A stretch of DNA of 5,274 bases from contig CAYWJR010000079.1 in NCBI GenBank assembly GCA_964458615.1, positions 1 to 5,274 on the forward strand, written 5' to 3'. A model generated the notes under the pieces. That model was not told the DNA's origin. It did not search any database and worked only from the letters and a program-made list of their open reading frames with translations. Positions 1-5,274 of this stretch are shown here, piece by piece (the stretch's first letter is position 1; each line of letters begins with the position of its first letter). A program made the position numbers and the translations under genes. This stretch comes from SHNJ01 sp964458615 (GTDB taxonomy: Bacteria; Pseudomonadota; Alphaproteobacteria; SHNJ01).

Positions 1-1065
1 GACAATAAAGACACCGATCATCGCGCTGGCATTCATGACCACTTCGGATGGCGGTTTGCCGCGAACGGCCTCGATACCGTAAAAAACCAAATGCCCGCCG
101 TCAAGCAATGGGATTGGGAACAAATTGATCAATCCCAAATTGATCGACAACAACGCGATCAATCCGACAATGGCCGGCAAATCGATTTGCGCCGCCTGCC
201 CCGACAATTGCGCGATGCGCAACGGCCCGCCCAATTCCTTTGGGCTGCGTACGCCGACGATAATTTGACCCAAGGCGCGCATGGTGGCAGCCGATAAATC
301 ATAAGTTTCGATAACCGCATATTTCAATGCCGATCCGATATTGCGTTTTTCGTATTCCAATTTGGTGCTTTGCACCCCGATTTGCGGCAACATATGGATA
401 TTGCCGAACCGGTCGGTGATTTCACGGATTTTCGGAGTTACCGTGATGTCCAGTTTTTCACCCCCGCGGTCAATGCCCAAATGCAAAGGCAAACCGGCGC
501 TGATTTGCACAGCGCGCTGCAAATCTTCGAAACGGTTGATCGACGATCCATCGATCGTCAAAACACGGTCGCCGGGTTTGATACCGGCGCCGGATGCCGC
601 GCCTTCGGCCGTAACGGCTTCGACAATCGGCGCGGTATAAGGTTGACCCCAAACGACATACATTCCGGCCAAAACCATAATCGCAAAGATAAAATTGACC
701 GCAGGACCCGCGAATACAATCGCGGCGCGTTCGCCAACCGATTGCATAGGAAAAGAATATTGGCGGTCGGATTCTGGAATTTTTTCCATCGATGCCCGCG
801 ACGAAGCGGCATCCATATCGCCCAGCATTTTCACATATCCGCCTAGCGGTATCAGACTGAATTTCCATCTGGTTCCGTCGCGCGCGGTGCGGCCGAACAA
901 TTCAGGACCAAAGCCGATGGAAAACACTTCGACTTTTACTTTGCACCATCTTGCGACTTGGTAATGACCCCATTCATGCACGAATACCAGAATGGTCAAG
1001 ACAACCAAAAACGGGATCAGGTAATTCCAAATCATGTCCAAATGCGACATCCAATATTCCAGCAT
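1..1065 (-). CDS. rseP: RIP zinc metalloprotease RseP/MmpA, partial (C-terminus cut by window edge)
   Basis: Site-2-type intramembrane protease of the inner membrane. In the family it cuts anti-sigma factors or other single-pass membrane proteins after a first periplasmic cut. My translation gives 355 residues in frame with no stop, so the gene runs past position 1. Visible parts: first membrane segment about residues 14-30 ending in the zinc motif HEWGH (30-34); FSIGFGPELFG at 48-58 and IPLGGYVKMLGD at 72-83; a second membrane segment with AGPAVNF (119-125); one PDZ domain about 146-210 with the loop around GIKPGDRV (161-168); and the membrane segment with NLFPIPLLDGGH (314-325), where Asp322 should be the third zinc ligand. 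E. coli RseP has two PDZ domains; only one is seen here. By family length only the end of the last membrane segment should be missing. The ATG at 1065 is chosen because AAGGA lies 6 bases upstream. It follows dxr after 63 bp, probably in the same operon. Confidence 0.95.
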   Translation of the reverse strand, partial: MLEYWMSHLDMIWNYLIPFLVVLTILVFVHEWGHYQVARWCKVKVEVFSIGFGPELFGRTARDGTRWKFSLIPLGGYVKMLGDMDAASSRASMEKIPESDRQYSFPMQSVGERAAIVFAGPAVNFIFAIMVLAGMYVVWGQPYTAPIVEAVTAEGAASGAGIKPGDRVLTIDGSSINRFEDLQRAVQISAGLPLHLGIDRGGEKLDITVTPKIREITDRFGNIHMLPQIGVQSTKLEYEKRNIGSALKYAVIETYDLSAATMRALGQIIVGVRSPKELGGPLRIAQLSGQAAQIDLPAIVGLIALLSINLGLINLFPIPLLDGGHLVFYGIEAVRGKPPSEVVMNASAMIGVFIV

Positions 1066-1068
1066 AGC

Positions 1069-1084
1069 GATTCCTTGATTCCTT
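1069..1084 (-). repeat. Tandem octamer AAGGAATC x2 containing the rseP ribosome binding site
   Basis: On the coding strand AAGGAATC occurs twice back to back just before the rseP start. The copy nearer the gene puts AAGGA 6 bases from the ATG and is the likely working site; the other is 8 bases further away. Each copy also contains GAATC, which matches the GANTC methylation site of alphaproteobacterial CcrM, but such sites also occur elsewhere in the window. Confidence 0.6.
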
Positions 1085-1101
1085 AAAGAGGTTGCGATGA
1101 A

Positions 1102-1138
1102 AACGGCACGGGGCGGATTTTATTGCCTTTATGCCGTT
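1102..1138 (-). other. Inverted repeat across the dxr stop codon
   Basis: AACGGCA (1102-1108) and TGCCGTT (1132-1138) are perfect 7-bp complements separated by 23 bases, and the dxr stop codon lies in the spacer. On the coding strand the distal arm runs into TTTT, which slightly resembles a terminator, but the loop is long and the T-run short. It could be a weak attenuator or mRNA-end structure before rseP, or chance. Confidence 0.25.
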
Positions 1139-2322
1139 GCTGTAGAAATGCCGCGCGGTTGCCATGTTGCGGCGTGGGCGCGAACCTGAGTGTCGAAAGC
1201 GGTCATTTGATCCAAACTGCTTGGATCTTGCGACCATCCACTCCACCCAGCGGCCAAATCTAGCATATCTGCAACCAAAGAGAAAATATTAATAAAATCA
1301 ATCTCTTGGGATAAAAACCGGTCGACCGCCACCTCATTCGCCGCATTCAGCGCCAATGGCGCCATTCCGCCTTGTTTCATGGCATTTTTGGCCATATTCA
1401 GCGATGGGAACCGGACATGATCCGGGGCATGAAATTCCAGCGCCGGCATGGTTTCAAGATCCAAACGGGATGCCGGATGTTCCGCCCGGTCGGGGTAAAA
1501 CAAGGCATAGGATATGGGCATGCGCATATCGGGCAGTCCCATATGCGCCAATACCGAACCGTCCTGGAACGATACCAACGAATGCACGATGCCTTTGGGG
1601 TGGATCAGCACCTTGATTTTATCGGGATCGATGCCGAATAAATAATGCGCTTCGATAATTTCCAGTCCCTTATTGAATAACGTCGCGCAATCGACGGATA
1701 TTTTTTTGCCCATGCGCCACACCGGATGCGCGATTGCCTGGATGGGTTTAATGTTGCGCATTTGATTGGATGTATAATCCCAAAACGGGCCGCCGGACGC
1801 GGTCAGCGTGACCGAATCGATCTTTTTCGTTTGCCCCAAAAGCAATTGGAAAATCGCGCTGTGTTCCGAATCGGTCGGAATAATTTCGCATCCATATTTT
1901 TTTGCCCTGTCCAAAAACATATTTCCGGAACAAACCAAACATTCTTTGCCGACAAACGCCAATCTTTTGGCGTGCTGGATCGCGGCGAATGTCGGCCGCA
2001 ATCCCGCAAAACCGACGATTGCGGCAACGCATATATCGACCCGGCGCGACGCCGCATCGATAACCGCGGAATCCCCGGCCGCGACATCGATATTCAAAGG
2101 CGCCAGGGATTCGCGCAAACGGTTTAAATGTTGGGGATTGGCGGCAACCACCAATTTGGGGCGCAGTTGCGATGCCTGTTCGATCAACAATTCGACGTTA
2201 TTGTTGGCGACCAAGCAATCCACATCGAACCGATCCGGATATTGCCGTAAAATAGCGGCGGTTTGTTGGCCAACCGATCCGGTCGATCCAAGAATAGAAA
2301 TTGTTTTTTTAGACTGCGGCAT
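1129..2322 (-). CDS. dxr: 1-deoxy-D-xylulose 5-phosphate reductoisomerase
   Basis: NADPH-dependent cytosolic enzyme that converts DXP to 2-C-methyl-D-erythritol 4-phosphate, the committed step of the MEP isoprenoid pathway and the target of fosmidomycin. The 397 residues match the usual length (E. coli about 398). Visible motifs: NADPH loop GSTGSVG (12-18); metal ligands Asp151 and Glu153 in TDSEHSAIFQ, and Glu221 in NKGLE; SGGPF (176-180); flexible loop HPVWRMG (199-205); Asn217 and Lys218; and LIHP with VHSLV near 239-250. Oddities: the Ser that binds the substrate phosphate (Ser222 in E. coli numbering) is Cys212, the usual ANKE is VGKE (124-127), and HPQS is HPKG (241-244). The metal ligands are kept, so it is probably active. 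The ATG overlaps the end of cdsA by 14 bp and has only a weak upstream GGGCG, so translation is probably coupled to cdsA. Confidence 0.96.
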   Translation of the reverse strand: MPQSKKTISILGSTGSVGQQTAAILRQYPDRFDVDCLVANNNVELLIEQASQLRPKLVVAANPQHLNRLRESLAPLNIDVAAGDSAVIDAASRRVDICVAAIVGFAGLRPTFAAIQHAKRLAFVGKECLVCSGNMFLDRAKKYGCEIIPTDSEHSAIFQLLLGQTKKIDSVTLTASGGPFWDYTSNQMRNIKPIQAIAHPVWRMGKKISVDCATLFNKGLEIIEAHYLFGIDPDKIKVLIHPKGIVHSLVSFQDGSVLAHMGLPDMRMPISYALFYPDRAEHPASRLDLETMPALEFHAPDHVRFPSLNMAKNAMKQGGMAPLALNAANEVAVDRFLSQEIDFINIFSLVADMLDLAAGWSGWSQDPSSLDQMTAFDTQVRAHAATWQPRGISTATA

Positions 2323-2992
2323 ATTGCACGCCCAAGATCACAATGATCAGATACAACGGCAATGTCAAAACCAGGCTGTCGGTACGATCCAGTAATCCGC
2401 CGTGACCGGGAATGATTTTTCCCGAATCCTTGACGCCGAAATGGCGTTTAAATTTGGATTCCAAAAGATCGCTGATTTGCGAAACCAGCCCCAACGACAA
2501 TCCGACGATCAACATCGCCACAATCGCAGGCACATAAACAATACCCAAATCGTAATACAGGAATCCGGCGGAAAAAATTCCGGCCGACAAAATGCCGGTT
2601 ATGAATCCCGACCATGTTTTTCCAGGACTGATCGAAGGCGCCAATTTTTTCCCCCCGATCAAACGCCCGCCGACATACGCCATGGTATCGGTTACAATAA
2701 CGGTCAATAATGGAAATAAAACCGCCATGAAATCGATTTTACGCAACAATGCGATCGATACGATCGGCAATAAAATCCAAACAACACCCAATGCAGCCCA
2801 GACGATCAAACGCCAAGAACGCGCACGCGGCGCAATGATCATGTACCATTCATAAGCCATCACGAACGCCGCGCCAGCCAGCGCGATGTCCAGAATCCCG
2901 CCGCCCAAATATAAAATCCAAACCACCAGCGGCAGCAAAATCACGCCGGATGCAAGCCGAACCATGAAATTGCGATCCAACAGCCTAGCCAT
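2309..2992 (-). CDS. cdsA: Phosphatidate cytidylyltransferase (CDP-diacylglycerol synthase)
   Basis: Inner-membrane enzyme that joins CTP and phosphatidate to give CDP-diacylglycerol, the branch point to phosphatidylethanolamine, phosphatidylglycerol and cardiolipin. The 227 residues hold about seven hydrophobic segments (roughly 12-30, 33-50, 63-82, 88-103, 128-146, 152-172, 206-222). The family signature is intact: S179 and KR at 182-183, KD at 188-189, GHGG at 196-199, and DRTD at 202-205. Upstream lie TDTMAYVGGR (101-110) and SPGKTW (122-127), also family hallmarks. It is short compared with E. coli CdsA (about 285), with the loss in the N-terminal membrane half. The ATG at 2992 is chosen because AAGG lies 6 bases upstream; it overlaps the uppS stop by 8 bp (ATGGCTAG). 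A longer in-frame start at 3103 would sit deep inside uppS and adds residues unlike the family. The 3' end overlaps dxr. Confidence 0.95.
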   Translation of the reverse strand: MARLLDRNFMVRLASGVILLPLVVWILYLGGGILDIALAGAAFVMAYEWYMIIAPRARSWRLIVWAALGVVWILLPIVSIALLRKIDFMAVLFPLLTVIVTDTMAYVGGRLIGGKKLAPSISPGKTWSGFITGILSAGIFSAGFLYYDLGIVYVPAIVAMLIVGLSLGLVSQISDLLESKFKRHFGVKDSGKIIPGHGGLLDRTDSLVLTLPLYLIIVILGVQYAAV

Positions 2993-3743
2993 GCCGCACC
3001 TTGCCGAATCTGCGGTCGCGGCCATGGTAATTTTCGATGGCTGCCACCAAATGTTCTTCCGAGAAATCGGGCCACAAAACATCCATGAATTCGAATTCCG
3101 CATACGCCGCTTGCCACAGCAAAAAATTGCTGATGCGTTTTTCGCCCGACGTGCGGACGATCAAATCGGGATCGGGCAATTCCGCAGTATCCAGATATTG
3201 CGCGAACGACGCATCGTCCAAATCCCACGGAACAACCGGCGCGGCGCTGTGCGGTTTCGGCGCGTTATCCATTTTATCCAATGCCATCGCTTGAAAAGAT
3301 TGAAACAATATCCGCGATACGGCGCGCAAAATTTCCTGACGTCCACCGTAATTCAACGCCACGGTCAAATTCAACGATGTGTTGGCGCGGGTCAATTCTT
3401 CGGCTTGTTCCATCATCTGAATAATATCTTGCGCCAACCGGCGGCGATCGCCAATAAAACGCAAACGAATCCCATTCTGATGCAATTGCGCGGTTTCAGA
3501 TTGCAAATACCGTTTCAACAATCCCATCAATTCTTGCACTTCTTCTTCGGGGCGCGACCAATTTTCCGACGAAAAACCGAACAGCGTTAAATACGGGATA
3601 TTATGCTTTATCGCCGCCTCGCACGCGCGGCGAACCGATTCCGCGCCACGGGCGTGACCCGCCGTGCGCGGCAAACCGCGCTGTTTCGCCCAGCGGCCGT
3701 TGCCATCCATAATAATGGCGATGTGTTTCAATGTTTGCGTCAT
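2985..3743 (-). CDS. uppS: Undecaprenyl diphosphate synthase (cis-prenyltransferase)
   Basis: Adds isopentenyl units in cis to farnesyl diphosphate to make C55-PP, the lipid carrier for peptidoglycan and other surface glycans; a soluble or membrane-associated homodimer. The 252 residues carry all the key motifs. IAIIMDGNGRWA (8-19) has the Mg-binding Asp13, Asn15 and Arg17, followed by His30 and FGFSSENWSRP (55-65). ALNYGGR is at 129-135. DLIVRTSGE (193-201) is followed by Arg203, Ser205 and Glu216 in AYAEFEF, then DVLWPDF. Aligned by eye to E. coli, residue numbering shifts by 16 between the N-terminal motifs and RTSGE, so a loop (about 149-176, rich in Pro and Ala) is longer than in E. coli. 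The ATG at 3743 has AGGA only 3 bases away. It starts 28 bp after frr and overlaps cdsA at its 3' end. Confidence 0.97.
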   Translation of the reverse strand: MTQTLKHIAIIMDGNGRWAKQRGLPRTAGHARGAESVRRACEAAIKHNIPYLTLFGFSSENWSRPEEEVQELMGLLKRYLQSETAQLHQNGIRLRFIGDRRRLAQDIIQMMEQAEELTRANTSLNLTVALNYGGRQEILRAVSRILFQSFQAMALDKMDNAPKPHSAAPVVPWDLDDASFAQYLDTAELPDPDLIVRTSGEKRISNFLLWQAAYAEFEFMDVLWPDFSEEHLVAAIENYHGRDRRFGKVRHG

Positions 3744-3772
3744 TGTTCCTGACGGGATTTTTTCCCGTTCAT
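3740..3772 (-). other. Possible 10-codon mini-ORF bridging frr and uppS
   Basis: The frr-uppS gap can be read as MNGKKSRQEQ followed by TGA. Its ATG overlaps the frr stop as TGATG and its stop overlaps the uppS start as ATGA. There is no convincing ribosome binding site of its own, so it would depend on reinitiation by ribosomes leaving frr. It could act as a translational bridge to uppS or be a chance open frame; 10 codons is too short to judge by content. Confidence 0.25.
3752..3768 (-). other. Small hairpin in the frr-uppS gap
   Basis: ACGGGA (3752-3757) and TCCCGT (3763-3768) pair perfectly around a 5-base loop. In the mRNA the stem ends 1 base before the AGGA of uppS. There is no U-run after it, so it is not a terminator; it could influence access to the uppS start or mRNA processing. 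Confidence 0.4.
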
Positions 3773-4329
3773 CACACTTGCATGATTTCTTTTTCTTTGA
3801 CCGATAACAACTCGTCTACTTTTTTTACATGATCGTCGGTCAATTTCTGCACTTCTTTTTCCAGGCGCGCCAAATCGTCTTGGGTGATTTTTTTATCTTT
3901 TTCCAATTTTTTGGCGGCTTCGTTGCCGTCGCGGCGGACATTGCGCACCGACACGCGCGCCGATTCGGCGTATTTACCGGCCAACTTGGTCAATTCCGTG
4001 CGGCGTTCCTGGGTTAAATCAGGCAAACGCAAACGGATCATGTTTCCTTCGCTGGACGGATTCAAACCCAAATTCGCGTCTTTGATCGCCTTTTCAACCG
4101 CGCTGATCAATCCTTGATCCCATACCTGAACGGTGATCAAACGCGCTTCGGGCGTATTCACGCTGCCGACCTGCGATAACGGCATTTTGCTGCCATACGC
4201 ATCGACAACGACAGGATCTAGCAATTGCGGGCTGGCGCGGCCGGTGCGCAATCCGCTCAATTCCTTGCGGAATGTTTCCAGCGCCCCATCCATACGTTTT
4301 TTTACATCGCCTAGAACAACATCGGACAT
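3772..4329 (-). CDS. frr: Ribosome recycling factor
   Basis: Cytosolic factor that, with EF-G, splits the post-termination ribosome into subunits. It has 185 residues, exactly the usual length. The N-terminal helix contains LSGLRTGRASP (24-34), followed by the small beta domain LLDPVVVDAYGSKMPLSQVG (36-55) with TPEARLITVQVWD (59-71). NPSSEGNMIRLRLPDLTQER (90-109) comes next. Then the long charged helices include RVSVRNVRRDGNE (125-137), with the conserved Arg129 and Arg132, and DDLARLEKEVQKLTDDHVKK (151-170). The start at 4329 is set by a strong GAGAGG 5 bases upstream; an upstream in-frame ATG at 4476 would lie within pyrH and add about 49 residues unrelated to the family. It lies 19 bp after pyrH, the classic arrangement. 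Confidence 0.98.
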   Translation of the reverse strand: MSDVVLGDVKKRMDGALETFRKELSGLRTGRASPQLLDPVVVDAYGSKMPLSQVGSVNTPEARLITVQVWDQGLISAVEKAIKDANLGLNPSSEGNMIRLRLPDLTQERRTELTKLAGKYAESARVSVRNVRRDGNEAAKKLEKDKKITQDDLARLEKEVQKLTDDHVKKVDELLSVKEKEIMQV

Positions 4330-4334
4330 AACAA

Positions 4335-4340
4335 CCTCTC
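4335..4340 (-). promoter_or_regulatory. Ribosome binding site of frr
   Basis: GAGAGG lies 5 bases before the ATG at 4329, in the 19-bp pyrH-frr gap. It decides in favour of the 185-residue start over the longer frame opening inside pyrH. Confidence 0.8.
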
Positions 4341-4348
4341 TTGTGATT

Positions 4349-5092
4349 TTATCTTTCTTCGATAATCGTGAATTTGCCTTTGCCGGAAAGCACATCACGC
4401 ATCGCGCCATGCGTTTCAAGATTGAATACGATGATCGGAATTTTGTTTTCGCGCGACAACGAAATGGCCGCCGCATCCATCACCTTTAAATCCTTGCTTA
4501 GAACCTCCAGGTACGTCAATTTGTCGTAACGCGTCGCCTTGGAATCTTTTTTCGGATCGGCGGAATAAACGCCGTCGACCTTGGTCGCCTTCATCAAAAC
4601 GTTACAATTCATTTCCGACGCGCGCAACGCCGCCGCAGTATCGGTCGTGAAAAACGGATTTCCGGTTCCGGCCGCGAAAATAACCACGCGGCCTTTTTCC
4701 AAATGGCGTTCGGCGCGCAGACGGATATACGGTTCACACACCGAAGGCATGGCGATGGCCGATTGCACCCGCGTGGTCGTACCCATTTTTTCAAGCGCGT
4801 CTTGCAACGCAAGCGCGTTGATCACGGTTGCCAGCATTCCCATGAAATCGGCCGATGCGCGTTCCATTCCCGCCGAAGCGCCGGATATGCCGCGGAAAAT
4901 ATTGCCGCCGCCAACCACCATGCATACTTCGACGCCCATTTTATGGATTTCCGATACTTCGGTTGCGATGCGTTGCACCACAACAGGATCCAAACCATAT
5001 TCATGGCTGCCCATCAAGGCCTCGCCCGACAATTTCAATAACACGCGTTTATATTGCAATTTGGTTTTTAATTTTATGGCCATGTCCGGCAT
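4349..5092 (-). CDS. pyrH: Uridylate kinase (UMP kinase)
   Basis: Phosphorylates UMP to UDP with ATP in pyrimidine nucleotide synthesis; a cytosolic homohexamer of the amino acid kinase fold, in many bacteria activated by GTP and inhibited by UTP. The 247 residues fit the family (about 240). Motifs: KLSGEAL (20-26), VVGGGNIFRG (59-68), the UMP-binding segment GTGNPFFTTDTAAALRA (142-158), and the ATP-side stretch KATKVDGVYSADP (168-180), followed by the YLEVL region and the C-terminal MDAAAISLSRENKIPIIVFN (205-224). The start at 5092 is preferred because AAAGGA sits 6 bases upstream. A TTG at 5143 would extend the protein by 17 residues across that site, and the later ATG at 5083 has no such site. 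It is the first gene of the visible operon, 19 bp before frr. Confidence 0.97.
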   Translation of the reverse strand: MPDMAIKLKTKLQYKRVLLKLSGEALMGSHEYGLDPVVVQRIATEVSEIHKMGVEVCMVVGGGNIFRGISGASAGMERASADFMGMLATVINALALQDALEKMGTTTRVQSAIAMPSVCEPYIRLRAERHLEKGRVVIFAAGTGNPFFTTDTAAALRASEMNCNVLMKATKVDGVYSADPKKDSKATRYDKLTYLEVLSKDLKVMDAAAISLSRENKIPIIVFNLETHGAMRDVLSGKGKFTIIEER

Positions 5093-5098
5093 GCTTTG

Positions 5099-5104
5099 TC
5101 CTTT
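5099..5104 (-). promoter_or_regulatory. Ribosome binding site of pyrH
   Basis: AAAGGA lies 6 bases before the ATG at 5092. It supports the 247-residue start over the TTG at 5143 and the ATG at 5083. Confidence 0.75.
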
Positions 5105-5178
5105 TGGTCTAAGATGGTTGTTTTTACAGCATTTTTTTTGCAATAGCTAGGGGGCAATTCACTCCCAAAACCACATAT

Positions 5179-5196
5179 CCCAGGTTAGATGCTGGG
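5179..5196 (-). other. Short inverted repeat in the pyrH upstream region
   Basis: CCCAG (5179-5183) and CTGGG (5192-5196) pair around an 8-base loop. It directly abuts the next inverted repeat, so the two could form tandem hairpins if transcribed. No U-run follows on the minus strand. Confidence 0.35.
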
Positions 5197-5222
5197 CAAG
5201 CCATTAAATACGCCACGGCTTG
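5197..5222 (-). other. Second inverted repeat in the pyrH upstream region
   Basis: CAAGCC (5197-5202) and GGCTTG (5217-5222) are perfect 6-bp complements with a 14-base loop that includes an AT-rich stretch. It lies immediately upstream of the CCCAG/CTGGG repeat in the pyrH direction. Confidence 0.35.
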
Positions 5223-5245
5223 ATGAATTGATTATTGTCTTAATT

Positions 5246-5255
5246 GGATATATCC
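5246..5255. other. 10-bp perfect palindrome GGATATATCC
   Basis: This is a self-complementary decamer in an AT-rich stretch about 155 bp upstream of the pyrH start. It could be an operator half-site or chance; no second copy was noticed in the region. Confidence 0.25.
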
Positions 5256-5274
5256 TTGGGGCATAAATAAAAAC

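Larger units (their letters stand above)
5093..5274 (-). other. Intergenic region upstream of pyrH
   Basis: No gene end is recognised here: all three minus-strand frames from the window edge hit stops quickly and show no elongation factor Ts C-terminus. The region holds a 10-bp palindrome, two adjacent short inverted repeats and an 8-base A-tract (5132-5139). A promoter for pyrH is likely by position, but I could not find a convincing -35/-10 pair. A TTTAAT near 5204-5209 is -10-like but lacks a fitting -35. Confidence 0.5.

Noticed and set aside
470..868. 132-residue minus-strand frame within rseP
   Set aside because: It is out of frame with the clear RseP reading that carries the HEWGH, PDZ and LDGGH motifs; it is rich in Arg and Cys and without family features.
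1102..1138. Rho-independent terminator between dxr and rseP
   Set aside because: A 7-bp stem with a 23-base loop and only TTTT after it is too weak to call; the genes look co-transcribed.
1808..2395. 195-residue open frame on the plus strand
   Set aside because: It is antisense to dxr and the 3' end of cdsA, and its composition looks like a shadow frame with no family motif.
2993..3103. N-terminal extension of cdsA
   Set aside because: It would overlap uppS by over 100 bp with non-hydrophobic residues; the ATG at 2992 has AAGG at good spacing.
2886..3590. 234-residue open frame on the plus strand
   Set aside because: It is antisense to uppS and the start of cdsA, shows no recognisable domain, and is explained by codon composition of the real genes.
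4330..4476. N-terminal extension of frr
   Set aside because: The added residues overlap pyrH and match nothing in RRF; the ATG at 4329 has a strong ribosome binding site and gives the standard length.
4581..5150. 189-residue open frame on the plus strand
   Set aside because: It lies opposite pyrH, whose motifs are complete on the minus strand; no domain is seen.
5093..5274. tRNA, small RNA gene or sigma-70 promoter upstream of pyrH
   Set aside because: No cloverleaf or acceptor stem was found, and no -35/-10 pair with proper spacing; only short inverted repeats are supported.

Overview
The window is a compact run of six bacterial housekeeping genes, all on the minus strand. Read in the direction of transcription, from high to low coordinates, the order is pyrH, frr, uppS, cdsA, dxr, rseP. 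This is the widespread proteobacterial order for the block. The use of dxr (MEP pathway) together with a single-PDZ RseP, and an alphaproteobacterial-looking KECLVC stretch in Dxr, suggest an alphaproteobacterium with intermediate base composition. That assignment is inference from gene order and protein flavour; there is no rRNA or other marker here.

Layout. Positions 5093-5274 are an intergenic region upstream of pyrH with a 10-bp palindrome, two adjacent short inverted repeats and an A-tract; no tsf end is seen, although tsf often precedes pyrH. pyrH (5092-4349, UMP kinase) is followed after 19 bp by frr (4329-3772, ribosome recycling factor). A 28-bp gap follows, holding a small hairpin and a 10-codon mini-ORF that touches the neighbouring genes at both ends. 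uppS (3743-2985) then overlaps cdsA (2992-2309) by 8 bp, and cdsA overlaps dxr (2322-1129) by 14 bp. After a 63-bp gap with a duplicated Shine-Dalgarno-like octamer comes rseP (1065 to below 1), cut by the window edge near its C-terminus.

The genes link nucleotide supply and translation (pyrH, frr) with envelope building. Dxr makes MEP on the route to IPP and DMAPP, UppS turns those isoprenoids into the C55 carrier for peptidoglycan and other glycans, CdsA makes CDP-diacylglycerol for phospholipids, and RseP is an intramembrane protease normally tied to envelope stress control. Short gaps and overlaps argue for one operon with translational coupling.

No mobile element, CRISPR array, tRNA, rRNA or new defence-type system is seen. 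The points most worth a second look are substitutions in the Dxr active site (Cys in place of a phosphate-binding Ser), the frr-uppS mini-ORF, and the structured pyrH leader.
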